A stretch of DNA of 64,000 nucleotides from Diphasiastrum complanatum (GCA_029204225.1 CM055113.1:1129973-1193972), one strand, 5' to 3'; shown: positions 1 through 12,782, counted from the first letter of the stretch. Translations and numbers: made by a program. Notes: generated by a model not told the origin, from the sequence alone.

Positions 1-480
1 AGAAAATGGAAATGTCTTCATAATGTAGGATCTTTTGGTTTTAATAAGATCATGAATGATGTGTTCATTCATAAAGATGAAAATTGTACGTTTTCAATTT
101 TAATAAAGGCAAGTTGTAAACTTCTTATGGGAATAAGTGAAGCATCCAAAGTGGACACTTATATCCATAAGCAAGTAGTTAGCCTTATTGAGATGGAAAT
201 ACCTTTTGATTTCAATATTAGAAAAATTATGCCAAGTTGTGTTGAATTTTGACTTATGTTCCTAGCATAAGTAATCTTGATAATCATAGGAAGAAGTGCA
301 TATGGTATGGTCATAGTTGTTGTGATCATTATGAGACATGGAGGTCTCAGATTTTCATCAAGAAAGAGCATCATGAAGAGGATCTTAAGGAGTAATCTCA
401 AGGTTCAATTGTGCCAATGATTGAGGAGGAGTGTTCTAGCACGTGTGAAAAGTATCCCTGCAGCCCACAACAAGTTTTTG
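1..480. other. No recognisable gene
   Basis: A 66-codon plus-strand reading frame at 52-252 shows no domain I recognise and is probably chance. At 423-431 there is a purine run (GAGGAGGAG) directly followed by TGTT, which resembles the polypurine tract and LTR start of the C3 element at 10077, and a half copy of the CACGTGTGAAA motif follows at 440-450. This could be a very old copia 3' end, but no RNase H coding sequence is readable upstream, so I leave it unassigned. Confidence 0.3.
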
Positions 481-611
481 TCCATAATTTTTGAGTAAAC
501 CTGTCTTATCCAACTCGCCACATCAAAATTAGCTAGTTTCCAAAAACTTCCTAATTTGGGCTTAGTTTTGGATCAACCCCATCAAATATTCATAAATCCT
601 CTTGTACCTGT

Positions 612-622
612 CTCTGATACCA
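612..622 (-). promoter_or_regulatory. Primer-binding site of C1
   Basis: CTCTGATACCA on the plus strand is the reverse complement of TGGTATCAGAG, the sequence complementary to the 3' end of plant initiator tRNA-Met used by most plant copia elements. It directly adjoins the TG that starts the LTR. Confidence 0.8.
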
Positions 623-1448
623 TGTGGAAAATCTGCAAAATTGGACCAAGAATGGATCCTAAAATGATCCACAAGAGTGATTGGATGTTGGATACAATTG
701 ATCTACCAATCTACACAAGATTTAGATCAATCTAGGTCAAATTTAGATGAGAAAATCTAACAAGAGCAATCATAAATGAATGGGAAATGTACTTGCTGGT
801 TTCACACGTGTGAAAACCTGTCAGAGTACAGACTCCAGCCTGAAATCAAATTACAATATGATAGGAACTCAAAACTATCAAGAAAAATCAAGACAAATGA
901 TGAAATTGACAAGAATTGCCTCCAAAGCCAAGATTGGTGTTGCTTCTCTGATTATGGCTAAATGTGGCTCTATATATACAAAAAGTAAGAGCTCGTGGTA
1001 CTGATCATCCCTCTCATCTCACATGTGTGAGGGTGCATTGTCATGTGATGATTCATCATGCAAAATTGACACTTGGACAAAACCTTCTATTTTGAGCACT
1101 TTTGGTCCATTTTTTTACTATATAGGGAACTAGTGAAAACTCTTCTAGAAGTGCAAATTCGACTTCCTCAACCTATTCCACACATGTGAGCAGACCTCTA
1201 CACATGGGATTTGACACCTAATCTCATGATGTGGCTTCATGGAATCTCTAGATTGATGTCATGTGGCATATGACTAAAAAACATGATTTTGGCCTTTTTA
1301 GCCCATAGAACTTGATTTAAACTATATGTACAAGCTATATGATTGTACTACATGAAATTTTACACATGGGAACAGGCTCCACACATGTGTAAACATCCCA
1401 TATACATAGATTTGGCCTTGACCAAGCATAATTTTTGCATTTTTCACA
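623..1448 (-). repeat. LTR of copia C1
   Basis: It begins TGTGGAAAAT next to the primer-binding site and probably ends ...TTTTTCACA near 1448, the same terminal form as the C10 LTR. Reading the minus strand, a TATA-like stretch (TGTATATATA) lies at 969-979 and the perfect 16-nt palindrome TTTCACACGTGTGAAA at 800-815, about 155 bp downstream of it. Degenerate copies of the palindrome (CACATGTGTG, CACACATGTG) occur at about 1020, 1180 and 1384. The right end is inferred and could be off by tens of bases. Confidence 0.55.
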
Positions 1449-1461
1449 CATTCAACATATT

Positions 1462-1789
1462 GAGAGTGAAGAATTTTCTTCTGAGATGCAACTTGGAAGT
1501 CCCGTCCCTCACATCATATAGTGCGCATAGGCTTCTTTCAAAGTTTGAGCTTCAAATACGTGGTCAATCTAAGTGTTTGATATATTGAGCATGATAAGCG
1601 CAAAATCTTTATCATTATTTGATTTTTATTAGAGTCGGTCCTGTCATCTTCAAGCTTCAATTTGATACATGTTACAACATCCCACAACTTGTTGGCGTTT
1701 AACAAAGTCTTCATCTTAAACTTCCACAAATAGTAATTGGATCCATTCAACTTGTCTGTTATAGAACCAGATTAATTTTGAGAATCCAT
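1462..1789 (-). pseudogene. Copia gag N-terminus, decayed (C2)
   Basis: Reading the minus strand from ATG at 1789, the peptide starts MDSQN and then meets a stop. Further on it shows LNGSNYYLWKFKMKTLL, the signature of the plant copia Gag N-terminal domain (DUF4219/UBN2 type). The same region is found with the same start in C7 (25177), where it reads LNGSNYHLWKLKMKTLL, so C2 is a C7-related family. Gag would form the capsid of the virus-like particle. The fragment is cut off at about 1462, where the C1 LTR begins, and has both a stop and frameshifts, so it is not functional. Confidence 0.7.
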
Positions 1790-1967
1790 TTGGAAATTAG
1801 TTTGTTGAAAAGTCGATGAATTGATAATGAAAAGATATTGTGTAACACTATAATTGGAAATCAATCATCTAATATTGAAATTTGATACCACCCTTTTGAA
1901 GATTATGAGCAAATGTGCTTTGATAATAGGTATGACTCTGATACTACGGATAGCATCTAATAATAGA

Positions 1968-1979
1968 GCTCGAATACCA
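1968..1979 (-). promoter_or_regulatory. Primer-binding site of C2 (degenerate)
   Basis: GCTCGAATACCA is the reverse complement of TGGTATTCGAGC, close to TGGTATCAGAGC. It abuts the TG at 1980. The C7 equivalent at 25327-25338 carries a different single-base change. Confidence 0.65.
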
Positions 1980-2892
1980 TGTTGGAAGAAGGAAAGACGA
2001 TTTGATAGTGATTAAGTCAAAATTGAAAGATGAGCGCAACAAATGGTCCTTCTTCTAATGTATGATTGTGCCTATCATAAATCAAACAAAGCTATCATGA
2101 CAATTTTCATGTTTGATCTTTTAGTATCCAACTTTTAAGTCATTAGCACTAAAGTGATTTCATAGCCAAACAATTATAGAGTGAAGAAGTGTGTAGAATA
2201 TTGCAACATCAAACTAAACAATGATATTATTATCAGCTACTAGTAACTATAGAGAAGCATGCATACATTCTAACATAATACTACACGCAATAAGAAGATG
2301 GATTGATTCAGTAAGTAGCATGTACAAAATCAAATGATGAGAGCACAAAACAATAGTGGATGCAACCACGAACTGTAAACTACCTCTGAGCAACTGATAA
2401 CTCTGTCTGATGCACTTCCACTAATAAGCAGTAGGCACTAATAGCAATACTCAGAACATAACACTAATAGAACTCTACGAGTCTTCTAAGTAGAAATAGA
2501 AGTCCTCTTCTTTTTCTTTTCTAATGATCAGCTATTTATAATAAAGCATTTTAAGCTTATCCAATTAGTATAGCTATTTAGGTCATAGATTGTAATGGGC
2601 AGTCAGTCATAAGGCATTGCCATCCATCCAGTTAGGCATTCCCAAAAATTTACTTTGCAAAGAAGTTAGGGAAAGTCGTTAGCTTCATATCAGATGGAAG
2701 TAGTAATTACCATCTTTCAACTCCTTCAAGAGTTCATTGTCATTGTTGAAGCCATCTGTTGAGCGATTCCAGAAGAGTATCTATGGACTGTGTAGAAACT
2801 TGAATAAAATCACAAAACTAGATAAATGAATGGATGTAGATTAAAGACTGATTATTCGAATTAATCACTCATGATAGTAGAATAATCCAAAA
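1980..2892 (-). repeat. LTR of copia C2
   Basis: It starts TGTTGGAAGAAGG beside the primer-binding site and fades at about 2892 in AATCCAAAA, where C7 has AATCCAACA. Blocks such as GTTTGATCTT..AGTA and AGCCAAACAAT..TA recur in the C7 LTRs, showing a related but diverged family. It has no downstream coding copy, so only the 5' end of the element survives here. Confidence 0.6.
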
Positions 2893-3194
2893 TATTTTGT
2901 AGGGTCCTTTGCTAAATTTTGATCGCATTCTATTTCAAATCCCTGTAACAAATACTTTGAACATCATTCTAGTTATAACTTCATTACTTTTCACTGAGGA
3001 AAAATGTTGAAAGCAATTTGTTGTTCATTTTTTACATAAGCAAGGTTTTTTTTTTGTCATGACCTTTCATAGACAATTCATGTTTAATTTTTTGCTTGGG
3101 ATGTGATTATTCTTCCTAACACTGCATTTTCAACCTGTAACAAAAGTGAGCAACAAAATATCACCCTACCAATACAACATAGATAGTTTGGTAA

Positions 3195-4610
3195 AGAAGC
3201 ATCTGTGATAGATGGAGGTTCAAGAGTTAACCTGATTTCAACAAGACTATGTGCAAAGTGGGGCCTTACAAAGGTAATATCTACAACTTTTGCCATAAAA
3301 CTAGCTGATCAAACGACAGTCCATCCTGAGAATGGTAGAAAATAGACCTGTCAAAATCGTTGGAGTTCAGTTTGTCATTACTTTTGTGGTAATGGATTTA
3401 CCTGAAGCACCGGATCTTTGCCATGCCTTATTGGGTTGTCCATGGTTATGAGTTGCGCCTAAGTAATTCATAATTGGGGCATCGGAAAAATTATTTTTGA
3501 GAATCATGAGCGTGCAGTCAAAGTTGATCCAATCACCTGGACTATGAAGCCAGTGGTCCAAAAAGGAGATGATGATTCGGCAACAATGGATCATATCTGT
3601 GATTGACATGTAAAGAATTTGGGAGTTTATTATGACTCTCAAACTGATACTGTCAATTGGAACCAAGCTCTTACAACAATGGGTTGTATAGCAAACTATA
3701 TGTGTCAACAAGATAATCAATTCAAATTGAGCGAGATTCCTTTCCCAGATCAAACTTTGGATACACCAATCACTTTTCCAATGAACATGATGAACGTAGC
3801 TTGGATATCAATAGATCCAATAACAGATCCGATTGAAGATGAACTCATACATGTCAGTCATGTCTTGTCTTACGATGAAAATGTAGAACTTATAGATGAG
3901 CAGATCTTAAATCATATGGATTCTACTAGGATTGAAATCTGAGATATTCTTGAAGAAGTAATAATAAAACTGCCTAAAGTAGTGGTATTGAAGGAAGAAA
4001 AGGCTACAGGGCCAATGACAAAGAAGCAAGTGAAGCAACATTACAATATGGTCCTAAAATGGGAAAAAACATTGAGAGAACCAGTTCCTAAAGTTATACC
4101 ACTTTTATTGGATAAAGATAAAGAAAAGATCAAGGATGATTCTTCAAGTCATAGTTCTCACAAGACATCACCATCAAGGAAGTTGTCAACTTCCAAGAAG
4201 ACCACATCTTCTAGAAAGTCATCACCTCTATGATCGATTTCTGCCAACAAAGCTAAACGAAGAGCCAAGATCAATCCTTTTGAGGAAGAACAATCAGATA
4301 AAGTACAACATGATATGCTAGAGCATTTCAAATGCTTTACTTTGGATGATGTTGTCATTAAAGCTTATCGTGGACCAAAAGAGCAAGACCAAAAACAAAA
4401 GATGATTACAATAGGCCAGCTAGGACACAACCAATGAATCTTGTTGAACCAGGAGAACCTGCAAAGATTGTATAGGTTGGAATGCAACTTACCCCAGAGC
4501 AATTTCAAGCGGTAAGGAAATTGTTGGTTAAGTATCAACATTGTTTTTCTTGGACATACAAGGATCTAAAAGGAATTCCAACATCTGTGATTGAGCATAC
4601 AATTCCCTTA
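3195..4610 (+). pseudogene. Ty3/gypsy protease, linker and RT leader
   Basis: A retropepsin-like stretch begins near 3195 (VIDGGSRVNLIS; aspartate codon at 3211) and ends at LLGCPWL, the flap-to-helix pattern of Tat/Athila-type gypsy proteases, which process the polyprotein. Stops and frame changes break it. A clean 107-codon stretch follows (3619-3942), then a Lys/Ser-rich linker (3982-4233). At 4471-4610 comes LTPEQFQAV...FSWTYKDLKGIP..VIEHTIPL, the conserved block just before gypsy reverse transcriptase. At this point the C3 insertion cuts the frame. It is not translatable as one protein. The lineage is inferred from the DGGS motif. Confidence 0.75.
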
Positions 4611-4615
4611 TGCCT
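4611..4615. repeat. Target-site duplication TGCCT, left copy
   Basis: TGCCT immediately precedes the TG of the C3 LTR and recurs at 13479-13483 right after the CA of the third LTR. Joining the flanks across one copy restores the Ty3 reading IPLMPDAVPK. Confidence 0.9.
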
Positions 4616-5296
4616 TGTTAAAAATTCACAATTCTAGCTTGACTAGTTTTGGTCATATGACTTGTAAATAGTTAGATGGTCATGATGTGGCTTGTCACAC
4701 GTGCCAAATAGCATAGGATTCCATTCATAAGGATGTTCTCAAGTAGACCTAAGTGTTAGAACCTTTGGAATGAGTCCAAATTATGCTTAGATACAAGGGA
4801 GAAAAAATAGGAGCTATTTTGGTAATTTTTGCGTTGTTGAAGGATCTCCAAGATTCCAACCCTAACTTGGTAGGGATGAAAGATCCACCAAAATTAGCAT
4901 TAGGGATAGGTTTAGGGCTACTCATACCAGTACAAAATCGTGATGGATCATGTATATATAGGTGATGATATCTCACCAAAATCAATCAGGCAATTTCATG
5001 ATTTTTCTCTCATAATGGTGCAATTGCTCTCTATGTTCATAATTGTTTGAGTACTTGTGATTACTAATGATTATAGGATTGAATGTAGGTCTGGTGTACA
5101 GTACTCAGACTGTGGGAGGCCGTATTTTCACACGTGTGAAGCCTTCTTCAAGGATTTGGGCCATTTAGTGAGGTTCAAGCATAGATTTTTGATGGATTTT
5201 GATAATTCAACTTGTGCTAATCTTATGAAATCATAATCTATTGTTTCCCTCATCATTTCAAGTGTTTTAGGATCCTTATTTGCTGTAAGTTTTACA
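4616..5296 (+). repeat. C3 LTR 1 (left)
   Basis: 681 bp, TGTTAAAAATTC...TTTTACA. TATA-like box at 4951-4960; perfect 14-nt palindrome TTCACACGTGTGAA at 5127-5140. By eye it is nearly identical to LTR 3 and differs from LTR 2 at a dozen or more sites. Confidence 0.92.
4951..4960 (+). promoter_or_regulatory. TATA box of C3 LTR 1
   Basis: TGTATATATA followed by GGTG, the only strong TATA match in the LTR. Transcription would start about 30 bp downstream, placing the palindrome at 5127 inside the RNA (R/U5). Confidence 0.55.
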
Positions 5297-5309
5297 TGGT
5301 ATCAGAGCC
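5297..5309 (+). promoter_or_regulatory. Primer-binding site of C3
   Basis: TGGTATCAGAGCC directly after the LTR end, a full match to the plant copia initiator tRNA-Met primer site. Confidence 0.92.
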
Positions 5310-6107
5310 TAAAGGCTGAAATGAGCTAAATCCTTGGTTTTCATTCAATTTGATCACAAGTTTTGATCTAAATCTTGTGTAGATTGGATCTTAGCATCTA
5401 GTATTGATTCTAGAACTCAAAATGAGTCAAATACATTGGAGATTGGTGTTGTGTGACTTCATTTGCAGGTGTTTAGGTGTCTAAAACCAGAGGCAAAGTT
5501 GAATTCAATTCACATTACCAAGATAGCAAGCTTTGCTTGCTCCAAGCATTGATTTCTAAGCGAGTTTTGGAGGTGATTTCATAGAGGAGGCTTTCTAGCA
5601 TTCAAGGAGAGGGAAGATCAGAGTTTTGGGGACTCTTCAAGGCTGTTCTAAGGTGTAGTAGACACCTCCTAAAGTGATTTAGGTTCAGTCCAACCATTGC
5701 TTGACTTATGCACCAAATTAGATCAAATTTTCATCAATTTTGATCATTTTTTGCTTGTGATTGGATAGTAGATTGTGTTGCATCCTCATTAAGTTCCATT
5801 TAGATCTTTTACAAGTGATTTTGGAAGTATATTAGGTTGCTGAAATTCACTCTTGATCAGATCATTTGGAAGCTTTAATGTTCTTTATAGAAAGAGGGGC
5901 AATTCTACTAGTATTGTCTACTTCAATCAAGCAAGTGCATTGTTTCTAGTATTCTATGATTTGATTTTGTTAGAGATCATTCTTAGATATTTATAGGAAG
6001 TCTATTACTGATCTTTTCAGGTCCCTAAGAAGTGGGATAAGGTAGAACTTCAATCAAATCAATAGAAGTAACCTTCATTTGTGTCAAGTCCTTGATTAGG
6101 AGACTAG
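5310..6107 (+). other. Untranslated leader of C3
   Basis: About 800 bp between primer-binding site and the gag start, with no open frame of note. Leaders of this size are usual for plant copia elements and would hold packaging signals. I see no repeated structure in it. Confidence 0.6.
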
Positions 6108-9100
6108 ATGGCATCTATAAATGCATATCTTTTGGATACTAATGAAAGGCTCAACAAAACTAACTATTCCATATGGAAAGTTAGAATGGAATCCATCATG
6201 ATCATGCAAGATCTGATGGAAATTGTAAATGGTTAGGAGGGTGAACCTATTCATCCTCAAGAAAAAGCCAAATACATCAAGAGGTGCAATGTTGCACTAT
6301 ATTGCATAAAAATGAATGTTGCAAATGAACTCTTAAGAGAGGTAGGAGATTGCACTTCAGCTCAAGATGCTTGGGAGACTTTGTAAAAGGTCTATGAATC
6401 CAAGAACCAAACTAGAATGTTAGCTTTGAAGAATCAAATCTATAGAAGCTATCAAAATAAAGGAGAGAGTGCACATACTTTTGTCCTAAGAGTAAAGGAA
6501 TTGAACAAAGAGCTAGCCTTCATAGGTGATCCTATCAAGGATGAAGAGCTTGTTCAACTCATATTGAATGGACTAAGCTTTGAATTTGATAATTTGGTTC
6601 AGGGATATGCAATTATGAATAAGCTACCCATACTTGAAGAACTCCAAGGCACACTCATGGCCGAGGAATCAAGAAGGAGCCAAATGCAAGAGAGGATGGA
6701 TAGGCTTTCCATCCAAGGTGGAGATGACCAAGCTCTCTTCACCAAAGGCAAAGGCAAGTCCAAAGGCAAAGGATCAACATCCAAGAAGTCTACAAAGCTT
6801 GAGGATCAAGAAGGACCCTCAAAGGCATCTCCATCAACCACCAAAGTCAAGAAGGATAAATCAAAGGTGAAGTGCTACTATTATAGCAAGATGAGGCATT
6901 ATGCCTCGGAATGCTTCAAGAGGAAGCAAGATCAATGCCAAGCCAACATGAGCAAAGAGGAGGAGGAGGAGAGTTCACATGAGGACTCTCTCATGATGTT
7001 CATATTTTCTTCAACAAGCTTCAAAGGAGAAGATCCTTGGTGGATTGACTCGGGTGCTAGTTCACACATGACTAGTAAAAGGGAGTTTTTCTCTTCATTA
7101 TTATCTTATGATGGACCTATAAAGTCTATCTATACAGAAAATGATGAAGCTTGTAAGATTGAAGGAGTTGGTAGCATTCCCCTTTGCTTAGGATCTTCCA
7201 AAAAGATCAACATAGAAGGTGTTTTGTACATTCCTACAATAACAAAGAATCTACTAAGTGTTGGCCAAATGGTAGACAATGGTTTCAATGTTGACTTTGC
7301 TTCAAATGAATGTTTCATCAAGAAGAAGGGTAAGATAGTGGCTAAGGGCACTAGACTTGGCAAACTTTATAAGCTGGATGCATTTGTGGATACTAATGTT
7401 GTCATGTTGGCCGAGAAGAGCAAAATATCTACCTTTACTTTATGGCACAAAAGACTTGGACATGTCAACTCGGGTTCCATGGAGGCTATGATCAAGGAGG
7501 AGTATGCTTTAGGCCTACCAAGGTCTATTGGGAAGGAAGACAAGGTTTGTGAAGCTTGTGCCTTATCCAAGGCACATAAGAAGGTGTTTCCTAACTCCAT
7601 CACAAAGTCATCTCATCCTCTTGAACTCATACACTCGGATGTGCACATTGCTAGCACCAAATCTAATGGAGGTTCATCCATGTTTTTAACCTCCATTGAT
7701 CACTACTCAAGATATTGTTGGGTGTTCTTACTTTCCTTCAAGTCTCAAGTATTTGATACTTTTGTAAAGTTCAAGTTGTTTGTGGAAAAGCATCAAGATT
7801 CTTAGAAGTGACAATGGTGGAGAATTCATCTCCAATGAGTTCAAGGCCTTTTGTTAGGAGGAAGGGATCAAGAAAGAGACTTCTTGTCCTTACACTCCTC
7901 AACAAAATGGAGTTGCTGAAAGAAGCAATAGAACATTATGTGAATGTTCTATGGCTTTAAGATTAGATGCTTGTTTTCCCAAATCCTTTTGGGGTGAGTC
8001 TCTTGTATGTGCAAACTACTTGATGATTAGGGTGTCTTGCAAAGCAATTGAAGACAAAACTCCTTATGAGATGTTGTATGGAAAGAAACCCAATCTTATT
8101 CACTTGAAAGTTTTTGGGTGTATATGTTATGTGCATGTGCCATTGGAAACAAGAACCAAGGAGGATCCATCTTCCACAAGAGGGATCATGCTTGGATATG
8201 CAAGCTCAAGCAAGGGCTACAAAGTCTATCTCCCATCCTTAAACAAATTTGTTGTTTCAAGGGATGTCATCTTTGATGAACATCATATGCATATGCTTGA
8301 AGAAGGCTCAAGTGCTCCAATGATCAAGAAGAAGATGGTCGAGGAGCAAGATCTTGGTTTTGAGGAGGAGCTCATGGAGGAGCAAGCACCAAACCCACCT
8401 ATCACACCAAGGAGATCTTCAAGGGCAAAAGTGGAGCCATCAAGGCTCACATATCAAGGCAAAGGACAGCAAGTTGAGGGTATCTCATCCACTTCTTATG
8501 CTTTATCTAGTTTTGAAGAACCATCTAATGTTGAAGATGCATTGAACTCCAAAGAATGGTATAAAGCTATGTTGGATGAGTATGATGCCTTGATTGAGAA
8601 TGAAACTTGGTTGCTTGTTGAGAGACCTCAAAGGAATGTAATAGGATGCAAGTGGGTCTTCAAGCTTAAGTTGAATGCAAATGGGAGTGTTAACAAACAT
8701 AAAGCAAGATTAGTTGCAAAAGGTTATGCTCAAGAGAGACGGATAGACTATGAGGAAACTTTTGCACCCGTAGCCAAGATGGTCACAATAAGGCTAATCA
8801 TTGCACTTGCATCACATTTTGGATGGATTCTATATCAAATGGATGTCTCTAACGCTTTCTTGAATGGTTTTTTGGAAGAGGATATCTATATGGAGCAGCC
8901 ACAAGGGTTCATCAAGCATGGAATGGAGAACAAAGTATGCCATCTCCAAAGAAGCATCTATGACTTGAAGCAAGCCTCGAGATCTTGAAATTCAAGACTA
9001 CATTGCTATCTTATTTCACTTTCTTTTGTTCAAAGTGAATATGATCCCACTCTTTACATTAAGTTTGATGATGTTGGTATTGTACATTTACTCATTTATG

Positions 9101-10062
9101 TAGATGACATCATCATTAGTGGAAATAGTGTTGATGGTATTGAAAAAATCAAGATAGATCTATCCTTAGAGTTCAAGATGGTAGATCTAGGGTGCCTTCA
9201 CTTCATCTTAGGCATAGAAGTACTTAGAGGGTCTGATTTTATCTTTATAAGTCAAGTAAACTATGCTCAAAGTCTTTTGAAGAAGTTTAAGATGGAAGTA
9301 TGCAAAAGTGTTGACACACCAATGGAGCAAGATGTAAAAGTGCCAAATGAAGATGATGAAAGATCCTTCATGGACATCACTTTGTTTAGGCAACTTATAG
9401 GATCCTTAATGTGGATCACTATAACTAGACCAGATCTTAGCTTTAGTGTATGTAGGTTGAGCCAATCCATGCAAAAGCCATTGAATATCCATTGGAAAAA
9501 GGCTAAGAGGATTCTAAGATACATCTCGGGTACATTGGATTTTGGGATTCTATATAGAGGAGATGTGATTAACCTTCATGCATTTAGTGATTTAGATTTT
9601 GCAGGGGACAAGAGGGATAGGAAATCAACAAGTGCCTATTCAACTTTCATAGGAGAAGGTGTGGTTTCATGGCTTTCAAAAAAGCAAGAAACTATATCTC
9701 TATCTTCAACCGAGGCCGAGTACAAAGCTTTGACAACCACTACAAAGGAGGTACTTTGGATCAAGAGATTATTGGTGGAGCTAAAGATCATGGATTCAGA
9801 GGAGGCACCAATCATCTACAATGACAATATATCAGTCCAACACCTTGCATCTAACCCAATCTTCCATGCAAGATCTAAGCGCATTGAGATATGCCATCAC
9901 TTTGTGAGAGAAATGGTGCAAGCCAAGGAAATTGCTTTGGAGCATGTTCCAAGCAATGAATATGTAGCTGATCTACTTACTAAACCACTTCAAAAGACAC
10001 CTTTTATGAAGTTCAGATCATCACTTGGAGTGATTAGTAAAGCAATGATTGAACCAAGCTAG
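6108..10062 (+). pseudogene. C3 gag-pol, copy 1 (decayed)
   Basis: The complete copia order is readable: Gag from ATG 6108 (NYSIWKVRMES), a zinc knuckle at about 6880 that has lost its second cysteine (CYYYSKMRHYASEC), protease WWIDSGASSH at about 7040, integrase HHCC and core from 7440, reverse transcriptase with LIYVDD at about 9100, and RNase H (LSSTEAEY, about 9700) to the stop at 10062. It is broken by stops at 6234, 6384, 7855 and 8986 and by a one-base frameshift near 7795. The TGA at 8986 replaces a TGG kept in copy 2. The gag start was chosen because it heads the conserved domain. It cannot make a full polyprotein. Confidence 0.92.
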
Positions 10063-10065
10063 ATA

Positions 10066-10076
10066 GTGAGGAGGAG
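10066..10076 (+). promoter_or_regulatory. Polypurine tract of C3 copy 1
   Basis: GTGAGGAGGAG directly before the TG of LTR 2. It is the expected primer for plus-strand DNA synthesis. The same sequence precedes LTR 3 at 12786-12796. Confidence 0.8.
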
Positions 10077-10758
10077 TGTTAAAAATTCACAATTCTAGCT
10101 TGACTAGTTTTGGTCATATGACTTGTAAATAGCTAGATGGTCATGATGTGGCTTGTCACGCGTGCCAAATAGCATAGGATTACATTCATAAGGATGCTCT
10201 CAAGTAGACCTAAGTGTTAGAACCTTTGGAATGAGTCCAAATTATGCCTAGATACAAGGGAGAAAAAATAGGAGCTATTTTTGGTAATTTTTGCATTGTT
10301 GAGGGATCTCCAAGATTCCAACCCTAACTTGGTAGGGATGAAAGATCCACCAAAATTAGCATTAGGGATAGGTTTAGGGCTACTCATACCAGTACAAAAT
10401 CGTGATGGATCATGTATATATAGGTGATGATATCTCACCAAAATCAATCAAGCAATTTCATGATTTTTCTCTCATAATGGTGCAATTGCTCTCTATGTTC
10501 ATAATTGTTTGAGTACTTCTGATTACTAATGATTATAGGATTGAATGTAGGTCTGGTGTACAGTACTCAGACTATGGGAGGCCGTACTTTCATACGTGTG
10601 AAGCCTTCTTCAAGGATTTGGGCCATTAAGTGAGGTTCAAGCATAGATTTTTGATGGATTTTGATGGTTCAACTTGTGCTAATCTTATGAAATCATAATC
10701 TATTGTTTCCCTCATCATTTCAAGTGTTTTATGATCCTTATTTGCTGTAATTTTTACA
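10077..10758 (+). repeat. C3 LTR 2 (middle)
   Basis: 682 bp, TGTTAAAAATTC...TTTTTACA. It carries private changes not in LTR 1 or 3, including a mutated palindrome TTCATACGTGTGAA at 10589-10602. It is followed not by a primer-binding site but by integrase sequence (TGATG at 10759-10763). Confidence 0.92.
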
Positions 10759-12782
10759 TGATGAATAGGGTGTCTTGCAAAGCAATTGAAGGCAAAACTC
10801 CTTATGAGATGTTGTATGGAAAGAAACCCAATCTCACTTGAAAGTTTTTGGGTGTATATGTTATGTGCATGTGCCATTGGAAACAAGAACCAAGGAGGAT
10901 CCATCTTCCACAAGAGGGATTATGCTTGGATATGCAAGCTCAAGCAAGGGCTACAAAGTCTATCTCCCATCCTTAAACAAATTTGTTGTTTCAAGGGATG
11001 TCATCTTTGATGAACATCATATGCATATGCTTGAAGAAGGCTCAAGTGCTCCAATGATCAAGAAGAAGATGGTCGAGGAGCAAGATCTTGGTTTTGAGAA
11101 GGAGCTCATGGAGGAGCAAGCACCAAACCCACCTATCACACCAAGGAGATCTTCAAGGGCAAAAGTGGAGCCATCAAGGCTCACATATCAAGGCAAAGGA
11201 CAGCAAGTTGAGGGTATCTCATCCACTTCTTATGCTTTATCTAGTTTTGAAGAACCATCTAATGTTGAAGATGCATTGAACTCCAAAGAATGGTATAAAG
11301 CTATGTTGGATGAGTATGAATGAAACTTGGTTGCTTGTTGAGAGACCTCAAAGGAATGTAATAGGATGCAAGTGGGTCTTCAAGCTTAAGTTGAATGCAA
11401 ATGGGAGTGTTAACAAACATAAAGCAAGATTAGTTGCAAAAGGTTATGCTCAAGAGAGAGGGATAGACTATGAGGAAACTTTTGCACCCGTGGCCAAGAT
11501 GGTCACAATAAGGCTAATCATTGCACTTGCATCACATTTTGGATGGATTCTATGTCAAATGGATGTCTCTAACGCTTTCTTGGATGTTTTTTTGGAAGAG
11601 GATATCTATATGGAGCAGCCACAAGGGTTCATCAAGCATGGAATGGAGAACAAAGTATGCCATCTCCAAAGAAGCATCTATGGCTTGAAGCAAGCCTCGA
11701 GATCTTGGAATTCAAGACTACATTGCTATCTTATTTCATTTTCTTTTGTTCAAAGTGAATATGATCCCACTCTTTACATTAAGTTTGATGATGTTGTTAT
11801 TGTACATTTACTCATTTATGTAGATGACATCATCATTAGTGGAAATAGTGTTGATGGTATTGAAAAAATCAAGATAGATCTATCCTTAGAGTTCAAGATG
11901 GTAGATCTAGGGTGTCTTCACTTCATCTTAGGAATAAAAGAAATTAGAGGGTCTGATTTTATGTTTATAAGTCAAGTAAACTATGCTCAAAGTCTTTTGA
12001 AGAAGTTTAAGATGGAAGTATGCAAAAGTGTTGACACACCAATGGAGCAAGATGTAAAAGTGCCAAATGAAGATGATGAAAGATCCTTCATGGACATCAC
12101 TTTGTTTAGGCAACTTATAGGTTCCTTAATGTGGATTGCTATAACTAGACCAGATCTTAGCTTTAGTGTATGTAGGTTGAGCCAATCCATACAAAAGCCA
12201 TTGAATATCCATTGGAAAAAGGCTAAGAGGATTCTAAGATACATCTCGGGTACATTGGATTTTGGGATTCTATATAGAGGAGATGTGATTAACCTTCATG
12301 CATTTAGTGATTTAGATTTTGCAGGGGAAAAGAGGGATAGGAAATCAACAAGTGCCTATTCAACTTTCATAGGAGAAGGTGTGGTTTCATGGCTTTCAAA
12401 AAAGCAAGAAACTATATCTTTGTCTTCAACCGAGGCCGAGTACAAAGCTTTGACAACCACTACAAAGGAGGTACTTTGGATCAAGAGATTATTGGTGGAG
12501 CTAAAGATCATGGATTCAGAGGAGGCACCGATCATCTACAATGACAATATATCAGTCCAACACCTTGCATCTAACCCAATCTTCCATGCAAGATCTAAGC
12601 ACATTGAGATATGCCCTCACTTTGTGAGAGAAATGGTGCAAGCCAAGGAGATTGCTTTGGAGCATGTTCCAAGCAATGAATGTGTAGCTGATCTACTTAC
12701 TAAACCACTTCAAAAGACACCTTTTATGAAGTTCAGATCATCACTTGGAGTGATTAGTAAAGCAATGATTGAACCAAGCTAG
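10759..12782 (+). pseudogene. C3 pol, copy 2 (3' part only)
   Basis: It begins inside integrase at the position matching 8021 of copy 1 and runs through the integrase C-terminus, reverse transcriptase and RNase H to the stop at 12782. A 4-bp deletion near 10838 and a 14-bp deletion near 11320 shift the frame relative to copy 1. From 11310 onward 490 codons are open, with RT motifs ([16 protein letters not shown]) and RNase H (LSSTEAEY). Copy 2 keeps the tryptophan codon that is a stop in copy 1. It has no gag, protease or integrase zinc domain, so it is a remnant of the outer element. Confidence 0.9.

Larger units (their letters stand above)
481..1448 (-). mobile_element. Copia C1: truncated 5' end (leader, PBS, LTR)
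   Basis: This is the 5' end of a minus-strand Ty1/copia element: about 130 bp of untranslated leader, a primer-binding site and an LTR. No gag or pol is present on the left side, so the element is truncated within its leader. The LTR carries a TATA-like box and the CACACGTGTG palindrome shared with C3, C10 and C11. On the right it abuts a fragment of a different copia family (C2). Confidence 0.6.
2893..4615 (+). mobile_element. Ty3-1: left part of a split Ty3/gypsy pol
   Basis: This is a plus-strand Ty3/gypsy fragment with protease, a Ser/Lys-rich linker and the first part of reverse transcriptase. Its reading continues at 13484 after removal of the C3 insertion and one copy of the TSD. No LTR or gag is recognisable to the left, where it abuts the C2 LTR. 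Confidence 0.75.
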